From assembly GCA_021737275.1 (NCBI GenBank), contig JAIPEE010000003.1, forward strand, positions 140,735-204,734: 64,000 nt of DNA, given 5' to 3'. The notes under the pieces were generated by a model. It saw only the letters and a list, made by a program, of their open reading frames with translations. It searched no databases and was not told the origin of the DNA. This stretch comes from Desulfobacterales bacterium (GTDB taxonomy: Bacteria > Desulfobacterota > Desulfobacteria > Desulfobacterales > JAIPEE01). The translations under genes and the position numbers were made by a program. Position 1 is the stretch's first letter, and each line of letters opens with the position of its first letter. Below, one piece after another: positions 17,602 through 27,075 of the stretch.

Positions 17602-19734
17602 TTAAAGGCGGATCTGATTTTTATCAAGAACTTCACGGATTTTTTTAGCAAGTCCACTCTTAATAGCGGGTTTCGTTATATAGGCAGCGATTCCCATTTC
17701 CCTTGCTGTCTCCTCATCTATTTGAGGGCTATAACCTGTGCAAATAAGAACAGGTATATCGGAACGAATTTTTTTTAACTTCTCAAACAACTTAACACCG
17801 GTCATCTGCGGCATGGTCATGTCGGTAATGACCAGATCGAATTGATCCGGTTTTGACCGAAACAGAGCCAGTGCTTCTTCGGGATCGGTTTTGGTTTCAA
17901 CTTTATATCCCAGGCGTTCCAGAACCCTTTGTGTCATTTTCACAATAGATTTTTCATCATCTACAAAAAGTATTATTTCCGAACCAACAGGGATTTCATC
18001 GGGCGTTTCAATCTCAACGCCAGGCTTCTCCATCGTTGCAGGAATAAAAATACTGAAAGTTGAACCTTTTCCAGGCCGGCTGTCCACAGTAATGGTACCA
18101 TTATGGTTTTTAACAATACCAAGAACAACAGATAATCCCAGGCCTGAACTTTTCCCAAATGCTTTGGTTGTAAAATAGGGGTCAAAAATCCGGTCGATGC
18201 ACTCCGGGCTTATCCCCGATCCTGTATCTTTTATCATTATTTTGACATATTCACCCGGTGCCAGGTCATTATAAATATCAGCTGTTTCACCACCTGAGAT
18301 TACACTTTCTACACTTACGTCCAATACACCGCCATCCGCCATTTCCTGGGAGGCATTGATAAAGAGATTCATTAGCACCTGGTTGATCTGGGTTGCATCA
18401 GCAAAGATATTTACTTCAGTGTCCGGAAGATGTTGACAAATTTCTATGGTGGCTGGAATCATCGATCGTAAAAATTTGAGCGTATCCTTAATAACAGCAA
18501 TAACGTTGATGGCTACCAGCATCGGGTCTGTCTTGCAGCTGAATTTGAGTAACTGTTTTATAATGTCTGCCGCCCTGAGACTGGCATTTTGAATCTCTTT
18601 CAGATGGGTATGAGCGGGATGCAATTCCGGAATATCTTCAAGGGCAAGTTCCGTGTTTCCGACAATCATGTATAGTATATTATTAAAATCATGGGCAACG
18701 CCGCCTGCCAGAGTGCCGATTGACTCCATTTTATGCGCCTGGCGAAGCTGGGCCTCAGCCTTTCTTTTCCCCTCCTCAGCTCGTTTGAGCTCGGTGATGT
18801 CGATAGATACGACGATGATATATTCAATTCGGTCTTCATCATCTTTAACGGGTACGAGTGTTGAATAAGTCCATAATTCATTCCCGTTTATATCAATTAC
18901 AGAACCTTCCTGTTTGATAATTTTACCGGTTTTTTTAACTTTTCCCAAATTTATCGTCATAAGATTTCGAAACGGCTCAGGATAAAAATCAAACGGATAC
19001 GGTTGCCCATAAAACGGTGTAATATCGTCAGTGTTGAGACACTTTATGCCTGTAGCACTCATATATTGCAGATTGAAATCAAGATCAACCACCTTGGTAC
19101 AAACCGGTGAATGTTCAAGGTAGGCGAAGCATTTTTTCTCTGAGTCCCTTAATTTCTTTTCCGTCTGTTTGAGGTCAATCTCTGCCTGTTTGCGTTCGGT
19201 AATATCCATTACCGCTAGTTGAAATTGTATGCAGTTTTTATCATCGTCTATTACGGAAGTACTTTCCAGACATGCATCAAATTGAGTGCTGTTTCTTTTT
19301 AAAGAAAGTTCACAAGTCTGTTGGGTTCCGGTTTCAATCAATTTCCGGCGGTGATGATAAAACACATCTTGTGTATCGCTTGTAATGAAATTGGAGAAAG
19401 GCTTTCCGGTCAATGCGCTTCGATCAACACCCAACATGCCTGCACCGGTCAGGTTTGCCTGAATAATTATATTTTTTTCGTTGAGCGTGAAAAATCCGAC
19501 CGGGGCATAATCGTACAGATCAGAATATTTATTCCGCGACATTTCAAGTTCAAGCTGTGTTTTTCGCAGTTCCTCGTTTTGCAGTTCCAGTTCTATCTGG
19601 TGGACCTGAAGTTCTTGAACAAGCCGGTGTGTTTCATCTGGTGAACGTTTTGATGAGTCGGGATCTTCATCAGCTTGCCCCTGCAGTATCTTTTCAGCAA
19701 GGTTGCGCAGTTCGGAGTTTTTTTTATTTTTCAT
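17602..19734 (-). CDS. Hybrid PAS-PAS sensor histidine kinase with receiver
   Basis: A 710-residue soluble protein. Order: N-terminal coiled coil (about 30-70), PAS (about 72-180), coiled coil, PAS (about 200-315), HisKA with H348 in GGVAHDFNN, HATPase with DTGSGI and GLGLSVV, then a C-terminal receiver with its Asp in LVITDMTMPQMTG near residue 630. There are no membrane segments, so the signal is cytosolic. Its start overlaps the stop of the CheB-CheR-PAS gene by four bases, so the two are co-translated and probably work in one pathway. Confidence 0.92.
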   Translation of the reverse strand: MKNKKNSELRNLAEKILQGQADEDPDSSKRSPDETHRLVQELQVHQIELELQNEELRKTQLELEMSRNKYSDLYDYAPVGFFTLNEKNIIIQANLTGAGMLGVDRSALTGKPFSNFITSDTQDVFYHHRRKLIETGTQQTCELSLKRNSTQFDACLESTSVIDDDKNCIQFQLAVMDITERKQAEIDLKQTEKKLRDSEKKCFAYLEHSPVCTKVVDLDFNLQYMSATGIKCLNTDDITPFYGQPYPFDFYPEPFRNLMTINLGKVKKTGKIIKQEGSVIDINGNELWTYSTLVPVKDDEDRIEYIIVVSIDITELKRAEEGKRKAEAQLRQAHKMESIGTLAGGVAHDFNNILYMIVGNTELALEDIPELHPAHTHLKEIQNASLRAADIIKQLLKFSCKTDPMLVAINVIAVIKDTLKFLRSMIPATIEICQHLPDTEVNIFADATQINQVLMNLFINASQEMADGGVLDVSVESVISGGETADIYNDLAPGEYVKIMIKDTGSGISPECIDRIFDPYFTTKAFGKSSGLGLSVVLGIVKNHNGTITVDSRPGKGSTFSIFIPATMEKPGVEIETPDEIPVGSEIILFVDDEKSIVKMTQRVLERLGYKVETKTDPEEALALFRSKPDQFDLVITDMTMPQMTGVKLFEKLKKIRSDIPVLICTGYSPQIDEETAREMGIAAYITKPAIKSGLAKKIREVLDKNQIRL

Positions 19735-22718
19735 TGCAGCAGCATCTCCTGACTCTTCTTCAATTTTGTGACATCACGCTCAGTTGTGGCTATGGCCTCT
19801 ATTTTCCCCTGGTCATCAACCAGTTTTGTCACTGTCAGCCACACATCCAGTATCCGACCGTCTTTGGTTATACGCCGGGTATAAAAAGAGTCCACTTCTT
19901 TATCTTCTTGCATTTTTTGTACAAAAGCCAATGCTTCTTTTCTCTTGTCATCCGGTACAATGTCTCGAATATTCATGGAAAGAGCCTCGGCCTCACTGTA
20001 GCCGAACATTTTTTCGGCACCTTTGTTCCAGGCAGTAATATTGCCTTCAAGATCCTGAACGGTGATTGCATCGTTTGAATCTTTCACTACCGCTGCCAGT
20101 CTTCGGTTTTCTTTAATTTTCGTGATTTCAATAAAAGTTATGACAATACCGTCAATCACATTTTCTATTGTCCGATATGGCGAAATTCGCATGGAAAACC
20201 AGTTACCATTATCGGCCTGCATCTCCATCTCTTTTGGCGTCAATGTCCTGAGAACTTCAGCGCCGTCTCTGTTTAGATTTTCGTTTCTGATTTTTGATGT
20301 AATATCGCTGATGGGTCGCCCAATATCTGAATTTATCAGATTAAAAATATTGGTCATGGCCGGAGTAAAACGCTTGATGGCAAGATTGGTATCTAAAAAT
20401 ACAGTACCTATATCCGTACTTGCAAGAAGATTGTTGATGTCATTATTTACTGTAGAAAGCTCATCTACCTTGTTTTGAAGCTCTGTGTTTACCGTAACCA
20501 GCTCCTCATTGGAAGATTGCAGTTCCTCTTTGGAAGTTTCCAGCTCCTCATTGCTGCTCTGCAGTTCCTCATTTACCGACTGCATCTCTTCATTGGTAGA
20601 TTTAAGTTCTTCATTGGCGGTTTCCATCTCTTCAATAGTGGTCTGGAGGTGCTCCCTGGTGGACGCCAGCTCTTTTTCAAGGCTGGTTATTACCGGATCG
20701 GTATCACTTTTTGCCGTCTTTTTACCTTTTTTTTTCAAACCTTTATCTAAAGGTGTTTTATCATCAAACAGGATCAGTATATAATTTTGAGGCCTGTTTA
20801 TCTCGAGGAGGGGCCTGACCGTCAAATTAACGGTTCGAAAACTATCATTATATTTAACCCGCAAATTTTCAATTACGGTCGTCTTTTTTTGCCGTAAGGC
20901 ATTATGGAGTGCTGTGGTCAGTTTAAAGCGCAGGCCTTCACGTGCCATCTGCTGTATATTGAAGCTTGCTTTACCCACAGGGGTCTCCAGGTACTTATCT
21001 GTTTTACCCATAAACTGAACAATCTCATATTTCTCATTTACAAGAACACCCGGTGGCGCATAGCTCTCAAGGATAATCCTTTCCGCTGCATTTTGGATCT
21101 CAATCTCTGATGACGGTTGTTTTTCCTCACTACCTGATCGTGCAGATTCCTGATAGAATGGCGTGATGGGGTAGTCCACAGGCCTTTCAATATAAAAATC
21201 TTTCCGTTTGAAAATCTTCAATTTGTTATCAATGGGATGAAAAAGGTCTGTAAATTCTCCAATGCTTTCAGATGTGCCTAGGAAAAGGACACCTTCCGAA
21301 TTAAGTGTGTAGTGAAAAAGAGGCAGTACTTTTTTCTGCAGCTCGGAATCCATATATATCAGGAGATTCCGACAGCTCACCATGTCTATTTTAGAAAAAG
21401 GTGGATCTTTAATTACGTTTTGAACGGCAAATATGATCATCTCCCGGATATGCTTCTTAACCCTGTAGGAATTATCCTCTTTTATAAAATATTTATTAAG
21501 AATCTCCGGCAAGATATCGGCAGCAATGCTGTCCGGATAAATACCCGAACGGGCATAATCAATAGCATTTTCGTCAATATCACTGGCAAAAATCTGAATT
21601 TCCATATTTTGTTTTAACTTTTCAATGGCTTCAGTAAAAAAAATTGCCAGAGAATATGCCTCTTCACCGGTTGAACATCCGATTATCCAGATACGGATTG
21701 TTGAATGTGTTAACCTTCTTTTCAGCAGGTCAGGTATTACCCGGTCTTTTAAAATTTTAAAAGCTTCGGGATCTCTGAAAAAATTAGTTACGCCGATGAG
21801 CATGTCTTTGAATAAAATATCTACTTCAGTCGAAGTTTTTTGGAGAAAATCCACATAGCCCGAAACTCTGTCAATCTGATGAACAGCCATACGCCGCTCG
21901 ATTCTTCTTAGAATGGTTGTCTGCTTGTAATGGGAAAGGTCGTGACCGGTGGCGGTACGTATCAGGGCAAATATCTTTTGGATATAGTTTGTAAACTGAT
22001 TATCCTTAACCCTGGTTTGTGAGGGAGTGCTTATATAGGGAGCTTTTACGAATTTTATGAGCTGCTCCGGAAGCTTCTCAACCGGCAGTATAAAATCTAC
22101 AATACCAGTAGCCATTGCACTTCTTGGCATACCATCGTACCTGGCCGAATCCGGATCCTGAACCATGGCAATACCCCCTTCACCTTTAACCGCTCTTAAG
22201 CCCAACGTGCCGTCTGTTGCAGTACCGGAGAGGATAATACAGATGGCTTTTTCCCCTAAGTCTTCGGCCATGGACCTGAAAAAAAAATCAATAGGCAGGT
22301 TAATACCACTGGTCTTAACAGGCGTCATTAACTGGAACACACCGTTTATGATTACCACATTTTTATCCGGTGGATTGAGATACACTTGGTTGGGCTGAAT
22401 CTTCATACCATCTTCCAGATCCAGAACCGCCATTTCAGTATATTTCGACAAAAGTGAGCTCATAATGCTTTTATGTTTAGGGCTGAGATGTTGTATGATG
22501 ACAAAAGCAATGCCGCTGTCAGAAGGCGTGTGTGTGAAAAATGTTTCAAGTGCCTCAAGCCCTCCTGCTGATGCACCTAATCCTACTATTGGAAAACCGG
22601 TGCCATTTTTTAATGCGCGAATTGCCGTCTTTTTCTCTTCCACACTTTTTTTTACAGATAATGGGGTGCTTGGTTCGGTTTTGTTTTTTCCGACAGATCG
22701 TTTCTTTTTTTCAACCAT
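19731..22718 (-). CDS. CheB-CheR-PAS chemotaxis-type fusion sensor
   Basis: A 995-residue fusion. A basic linker is followed by a CheB methylesterase domain (Ser in VGLGASAGG near 50, His in IIQHLSPKH, Asp in ATDGTLGL). CheR methyltransferase follows (about 240-500; IIGCSTGEEAYSL for SAM, VSCRNLLIYM). Then come a heptad-rich coiled coil of repeated EEL/SSNEEL units (about 690-780) and two PAS domains. No kinase domain is present; the overlapping downstream hybrid kinase would supply it. Such fusions occur in non-chemotactic two-component pathways. The start has no strong Shine-Dalgarno. Confidence 0.92.
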   Translation of the reverse strand: MVEKKKRSVGKNKTEPSTPLSVKKSVEEKKTAIRALKNGTGFPIVGLGASAGGLEALETFFTHTPSDSGIAFVIIQHLSPKHKSIMSSLLSKYTEMAVLDLEDGMKIQPNQVYLNPPDKNVVIINGVFQLMTPVKTSGINLPIDFFFRSMAEDLGEKAICIILSGTATDGTLGLRAVKGEGGIAMVQDPDSARYDGMPRSAMATGIVDFILPVEKLPEQLIKFVKAPYISTPSQTRVKDNQFTNYIQKIFALIRTATGHDLSHYKQTTILRRIERRMAVHQIDRVSGYVDFLQKTSTEVDILFKDMLIGVTNFFRDPEAFKILKDRVIPDLLKRRLTHSTIRIWIIGCSTGEEAYSLAIFFTEAIEKLKQNMEIQIFASDIDENAIDYARSGIYPDSIAADILPEILNKYFIKEDNSYRVKKHIREMIIFAVQNVIKDPPFSKIDMVSCRNLLIYMDSELQKKVLPLFHYTLNSEGVLFLGTSESIGEFTDLFHPIDNKLKIFKRKDFYIERPVDYPITPFYQESARSGSEEKQPSSEIEIQNAAERIILESYAPPGVLVNEKYEIVQFMGKTDKYLETPVGKASFNIQQMAREGLRFKLTTALHNALRQKKTTVIENLRVKYNDSFRTVNLTVRPLLEINRPQNYILILFDDKTPLDKGLKKKGKKTAKSDTDPVITSLEKELASTREHLQTTIEEMETANEELKSTNEEMQSVNEELQSSNEELETSKEELQSSNEELVTVNTELQNKVDELSTVNNDINNLLASTDIGTVFLDTNLAIKRFTPAMTNIFNLINSDIGRPISDITSKIRNENLNRDGAEVLRTLTPKEMEMQADNGNWFSMRISPYRTIENVIDGIVITFIEITKIKENRRLAAVVKDSNDAITVQDLEGNITAWNKGAEKMFGYSEAEALSMNIRDIVPDDKRKEALAFVQKMQEDKEVDSFYTRRITKDGRILDVWLTVTKLVDDQGKIEAIATTERDVTKLKKSQEMLLQ

Positions 22719-23098
22719 TTTGGGAAATCCCTGTACAACTGATTGAGGTATGATGTGTTGATGGAATAATGCTTACATATGGGTATTTGGTTTATATTTT
22801 AAATTACACCTTTTTGATGGAAAATCAATACGTTTTGAATAAAGCCGGAAAGAGGCAGATATTGAGCCATATTCAACTCGACAAAAAGTGTAGCTTACTT
22901 GCCATAAAACGTAACAAGTTCTGATATTTTTACTCTTTGATATTTTTATAAGGATTAGAGTTTATCCCGCAGTTTCCCCGAACTTTTAAACGTAACAACT
23001 TTTCGCTCTCTAAGCATCAGATCATTACCTGGAGCCGGCATTTGGGCTCCTTATGGAAATGCCTTCAGCACTATCTAACTCATTACTCAGAATTCTCC
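22719..23098 (-). other. Intergenic region between the CheB-CheR gene and mttB homologue
   Basis: 380 bases without a supported gene. It should hold the promoter of the CheB-CheR-PAS operon. The motif AAACGTAACAA occurs twice, at 22907-22917 and 22988-22998, 81 bases apart. A GGAGCC/GGCTCC hairpin near 23032-23051 lies past the stop of the minus-strand mttB homologue and could be its terminator, but no T-run follows. Confidence 0.45.
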
Positions 23099-24616
23099 TC
23101 AACCCCATCTCCCATTACCAGGTTTCATATCTTCAGGTTTAAGCTTAATGGGAAACGTCTCCCGGATACGTGCATCCGCCGCAGGGTCTATATGATCAGG
23201 ATAATGGCTGGAAAGCATCTGTTTTACTTTTTCATGGGCCCGATCATAAATTGTTTTACTACCATCTTTTTGCCACTCTTCAGGTAAGCGTCGGTCAGCT
23301 ATTTCAGGATAAGTGAACTCGCTTCTCATCAGTTTATAAGTCTGGGGATGATCAAGATAGTGGCCCTGGCCATAAACGGCCTCCTTGATGACGTCATATG
23401 ATAATGTTTCATCGGTGACCTCAATGCCCCGGACAATCCGAAGCACATTGCCCAGCATATCATTATCAATAACCAACCCTTCAAACGACTGGGCTATCAG
23501 GCTGCCGACCATACCCGGGAAACAGCTGATAATATTACAGCCGGCTAACGCTGCGGTAGATGTTGTAATGCCTTTTTCATATCCGGCCTGGGCATCCATA
23601 GTTTTAGAATCTGTCATTCCCGACGGTCCACTAACAATCAATCCATAATAATTGCATAACTGTGCGGTTGCAGCAGTAACCAACGCCTCTTCACCGTTGC
23701 CGCCGGTAAAGTTTCCGGTTCGCAGATCCGTAATGAACGGCCACATGCTAAAAAGCATCGGCATACCCGGACGGACAAAGTTGACAGCGCACAGTCCAGC
23801 CAGTGTTTCTGCAAATGTTTGAACCATTGCACCGGCAAGAGCCGCAGGTGCTGTTGAACCGGCCTGGGGGGCAACACATGCGTCTGTCGGTAGGCCAAGC
23901 TGGGCGGTTTTAATCAATACCGCCAGGTTGTCTTTACTGAACGCAAGGGGAGACAGGATCGGGCATCCAAGCATATAGCAGAATGGACGCTCCAGAAACG
24001 CGCCCTCTTTTCCTAGAAAAGTATCAAACAAAGAGATAATGGGGTCAATATGTGTTGGCTCTGAAATGGACAGGGTAAACGGTTTCGTATTTCCTGCCAG
24101 CTGGGTATAAGCAATATTGATATCATGCAGAAACAGATCTTCACTATGTTCGGTAGCAATAAAAGGCTGCTCGAAGATATGAATATTATCCAGTTGATCA
24201 ACCATGCGGGATGCATCATACAGGTCAAGCAGCGTAGATGGTCGATATGTCTGAGTTTCATAATCCAGTATACTGACAGCTTCACCGCCTGTACATGTAT
24301 AAATATCTTCTCCACTTACTTCCAAATCATATTTTGAATCAACGCCATAATAAGAAATCTTTTTCCCGGCATTGGCTATAATATCTTCAACCAGCGCCCT
24401 GGGGAACTTAAGTCGGCCATCATCACCCATAATACATCCCTTGGGCAGTGCATATTCAAGCAACTCCGATGTAGGGTTTGCGATGCCAATATTTTCAAGC
24501 ACATCAAGCGCTGTACTATGAATTCGCTCAATGTCTTTTCTGCTGAGTGGTTTAAAGGCACCGCCGGTCATTCCGGACCAAATTGGCTTATCGGTTGGTT
24601 TTTTTTGATTTACCAT
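23099..24616 (-). CDS. MttB-superfamily methyltransferase, non-pyrrolysine (orphan)
   Basis: About 505 residues, full family length, of the trimethylamine methyltransferase superfamily. These TIM-barrel enzymes demethylate an amine and methylate Co(I) of a corrinoid protein. Features include PLSRKDIERIHSTALDVLENIGI at the N-terminus, CTGGEAVSI and the glycine-rich PSGMTDSKTMDAQAGYEKG. The frame is open throughout, so there is no UAG for pyrrolysine; it belongs with the MtgB-like enzymes that act on quaternary amines. The ATG at 24616 follows AGGAGG by 8 bases. No corrinoid gene is adjacent; the nearest is at 53123. Substrate unknown. Confidence 0.88.
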   Translation of the reverse strand: MVNQKKPTDKPIWSGMTGGAFKPLSRKDIERIHSTALDVLENIGIANPTSELLEYALPKGCIMGDDGRLKFPRALVEDIIANAGKKISYYGVDSKYDLEVSGEDIYTCTGGEAVSILDYETQTYRPSTLLDLYDASRMVDQLDNIHIFEQPFIATEHSEDLFLHDINIAYTQLAGNTKPFTLSISEPTHIDPIISLFDTFLGKEGAFLERPFCYMLGCPILSPLAFSKDNLAVLIKTAQLGLPTDACVAPQAGSTAPAALAGAMVQTFAETLAGLCAVNFVRPGMPMLFSMWPFITDLRTGNFTGGNGEEALVTAATAQLCNYYGLIVSGPSGMTDSKTMDAQAGYEKGITTSTAALAGCNIISCFPGMVGSLIAQSFEGLVIDNDMLGNVLRIVRGIEVTDETLSYDVIKEAVYGQGHYLDHPQTYKLMRSEFTYPEIADRRLPEEWQKDGSKTIYDRAHEKVKQMLSSHYPDHIDPAADARIRETFPIKLKPEDMKPGNGRWG

Positions 24617-24918
24617 CGTTTTGTCCTCCTGAGATCTGCTTTGCAAAGGTTTAATATGCTATCAGATTATGCCTGATACGCAACTAATTTTCATTTTTTT
24701 AAAAAAGAATATAATGAGAATGGCTATTGTCTCAAGGGGTTGTCGGATAAATGGCGAGTCTTTTTTCGTGTGGGAAAGCAAGCTTGCTTGCCATAAGTAT
24801 TTACTTTGGGGAAAGTACACATAAAATTATACAAATCACAACAAAATGCTTTGATTTTACCGGGTTTGTGCTAACGTAGCGGACCTAAGATAATTCTGAG
24901 GAATCTATAGGAAATAAT
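24617..24918 (-). other. Intergenic region upstream of the orphan mttB homologue
   Basis: 302 bases between selD (stop at 24919) and the mttB homologue. AT-rich, with a short palindrome GCAAGCTTGC near 24780. No ORF, tRNA or recognisable cobalamin riboswitch was seen. It presumably holds the mttB promoter. Confidence 0.4.
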
Positions 24919-25980
24919 TTATTTTCTGAATACAAGATTCACATCATTTTCAACTTCCTCCACACACCCGATAATCGCAGCATTCTCGATACCGGCATCA
25001 TGAAGTTTCTCTACCAGCGATGCTCCCTGCTCGGCGGGAACGGCAGAAAGAAGACCACCGTTGGTTTGTGGATCAAAAACAATTTCGGTTTCCCATGATG
25101 GCAGAATTGTCTCAAAACGGGTATGCGGTTCGACCATTTTCCGGTTATGCATGTTAACGCCTGTGGTGACGCCCTTTTTATACATCTCCACCGCTTCACG
25201 CATAATCGGTAGTGTACTTAAATTTATAACCAGTTTTTTTTCTGAAGCCCTGGCCATTTCGTAACAGTGCCCGGCTAATGCAAAACCGGTCACATCTGTA
25301 GCCGCATGGACGTCAAACGCAGCCATAATTTCTGCGGCTTTTCGGTTAAGCGTCGTCAGGCAGGAAGTACATTCATCCATCGCTGTTTTGGAAACATAGT
25401 TTTTAATATTGGCATTAAATAACACACCACTTCCAAGCGGCTTGGTTAAAATCAGGACATCCCCTGCCCTTGCCCCTGCATTGGTCCAAATTTTTTGAGG
25501 ATGGACAATTCCGTTAACGGAAAGGCCAAACTTGGGTTCAGTATCTTCAATACTGTGGCCGCCGGCCAGCACTGCACCGGATTCCGTTATTTTACTCATT
25601 GCCCCGGCAATTATTTCATGCAAAACTTCAGGTGCCAGTTTTTTGGAAGGAAAGGCAACAAGGTTAAGACATGTAATCGGTTTGCCACCCATGGCGTAAA
25701 CATCGCTGATGGCATTTGCTGCTGCAATCTGGCCGAATATATAGGGATCATTTACAGGCGGCGTAATAAAATCCGCAGTAGTGACAATCGCCATTTCATC
25801 ATTCAGACGATATACACCTGCGTCATCACTTTTTCCAAATCCGACCAGCAGATCAGGATCAAGATTTTTGGGGAGACTTTTCAAAAGTTTGTCGAGCCCG
25901 ACCGGGTCGATTTTAGCAGCTCAACCGCAGGTCTTTGACAAATTCATGAGCGTCGGTTTTTGAAAAAATTTCCAGATCAA
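24919..25980 (-). CDS. selD: Selenophosphate synthetase with in-frame UGA (selenocysteine), copy 1
   Basis: SelD makes selenophosphate from selenide and ATP for selenocysteine and selenouridine synthesis. The catalytic motif reads CG-U-AAKID, with UGA at 25921-25923 exactly three residues before the conserved Lys, where Cys or Sec sits in all SelD. Downstream are GKSDDAGVYRL, GQIAAANAISDVYAMGG, LAGGHS and FDPQTNGGLL. A hairpin follows the UGA. The total is about 353 residues from TTG 25980 (GAGG 6 bases before); ATG 25947 is the alternative. The next frame also reads convincingly up to the motif (see findings), so the N-terminus is uncertain. Confidence 0.85.
25892..25910 (-). promoter_or_regulatory. 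Putative bacterial SECIS hairpin in selD copy 1
   Basis: Ten bases after the in-frame UGA, the minus strand folds into TCGA-C-CC / GG-C-TCGA with one C.C mismatch and a five-base loop GGTCG. Distance and a G-rich apical loop agree with bacterial SECIS elements read by SelB. Predicted by eye only. Confidence 0.55.
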
Positions 25981-26020
25981 TATTTACCTCAGTTTAGTTT
26001 GCAATAAGAAATGTTCGGCT

Positions 26021-26569
26021 TTATTGAAAGAAGCCGGATGCTTTTTTAAAAAATGCTGAAACACGTGTATCTTTCCGATCAAGATATTCCAGATCGGCCG
26101 TTTTTACAAGATCCGGTTTTTTCTTAAGTATTATGACAGCTGCCATTTCCGCTGTTTTGCCGGTAAGCTCAGCACAAAACCTGAAATGCCTGTCCGGATC
26201 AGATATTACCTTTTTTGTCAGTACTCTGCAACAGGCAGACCCGAATCTTTTTTTAAACTCATCATGAAGCTGATTGGTTACAGTCAGCGCATTATTACCA
26301 TTTCCAAAACCGCACCCGTTTCTGCCAAAAAATAAGCCGGCAGCAAGTACACTGCCATTGAGCGCACCGCAGATACAACCACTGCCGCCAAGGCCGTTTG
26401 GTAAACCGGTGGCAATCCGAATAGCCAAATCTTCCGGCATTCCACCGCGCAGTCCTCCGTTAAGTACCGTCAGCACTGATTCGGTACAAAGGAGCTGCCG
26501 GGTCAGAAAAAGATTCTCTGCACGATCTTTTATCTTAAGCAAAAGTTCTTGATATTTTTCTTCCTTCAA
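26021..26569 (-). CDS. C_GCAxxG_C_C family protein
   Basis: A 182-residue soluble protein of the C_GCAxxG_C_C family, named for spaced cysteines. Visible are LLCTESVL near residue 28, GSGCICGALNGSVLAAG near residue 62, GSACCRVL near residue 115 and FCAEL near 132. The family is thought to be redox- or metal-linked; its activity is not established. The start is TTG at 26569 with AAGG 7 bases before and an in-frame stop just upstream. It sits between a decayed rhodanese-like gene and selD, so a selenium or sulfur role is suggested by context only. Confidence 0.8.
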   Translation of the reverse strand: MKEEKYQELLLKIKDRAENLFLTRQLLCTESVLTVLNGGLRGGMPEDLAIRIATGLPNGLGGSGCICGALNGSVLAAGLFFGRNGCGFGNGNNALTVTNQLHDEFKKRFGSACCRVLTKKVISDPDRHFRFCAELTGKTAEMAAVIILKKKPDLVKTADLEYLDRKDTRVSAFFKKASGFFQ

Positions 26570-26578
26570 ATGAAAACC

Positions 26579-26845
26579 TTATTCTACTTTCTCTACTGAC
26601 AAATCTGCACCTTTTAAGGCATATACGCAGCCCGGGTAACTCATAACCTTGTATCGACAAAAACAAGATTCTTACCTGATTTTATAAGCACATCAAGTTT
26701 CGTAATCGTAATCACGTTATAGTTATCGTTTACGACTTCACATGTCAATTTAACACTAATGGTCTCATTATCCACTTCTTTTTCAAATTTATACTTTGCG
26801 AATACAGCACTTGTAAAAGAAAAAAATCAAAACCGGTAATAACAT
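26579..26845 (-). pseudogene. Decayed rhodanese-like exported protein gene
   Basis: Three frames must be joined. ATG 26845 begins a signal-like MLLPVLIFF; after a run of eight T the sequence continues in another frame as FTSAVFAKYKFEKEV and on to KLDVLIKSGKNLVFVDTR. That resembles the start of a rhodanese domain, where a VDTR or VDVR stretch is typical. A stop follows, and a third frame reads GYELPGCVYALKGADL to TAA 26579-26581. No catalytic rhodanese Cys loop can be placed. Either two frameshifts have destroyed the gene or the sequence has errors. Confidence 0.5.
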
Positions 26846-26852
26846 TGTATTT

Positions 26853-27050
26853 TTATTGAAACATCAGGCTGGTGCCGTCTTCTAACTGTTCCATGCACCT
26901 GATTATTGCTGAACGCTCAATACCGGCATTATGAAATTTCCTTATCAACCTTTCTCTCTGTGTATCATACAAAGAAATTATAAGCCCACCGCTGCTAAGG
27001 ATAACAAAAATTCAGTTTCCCTTGTTCGATTGCGATCATCTTATTTAATC
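26853..27050 (-). pseudogene. Remnant of a third selD (C-terminal end)
   Basis: Read on the minus strand, this ends with a SelD C-terminus: SGGLIIS, then RKFHNAGIERSAIIRCME, then stop TAA 26853-26855. It aligns with copy 1 (NGGLLSA, EKLHDAGIENAAIIGCVE). Upstream, RETEF in another frame matches the WETEIVF of copy 1, so at least one frameshift separates them. Nothing further N-terminal remains before the yedF stop at 27076. It is closer to copy 1 than to copy 2, pointing to an old tandem duplication. Confidence 0.75.
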
Positions 27051-27075
27051 GGATTGTTTCCCTAAAAGATAAATA

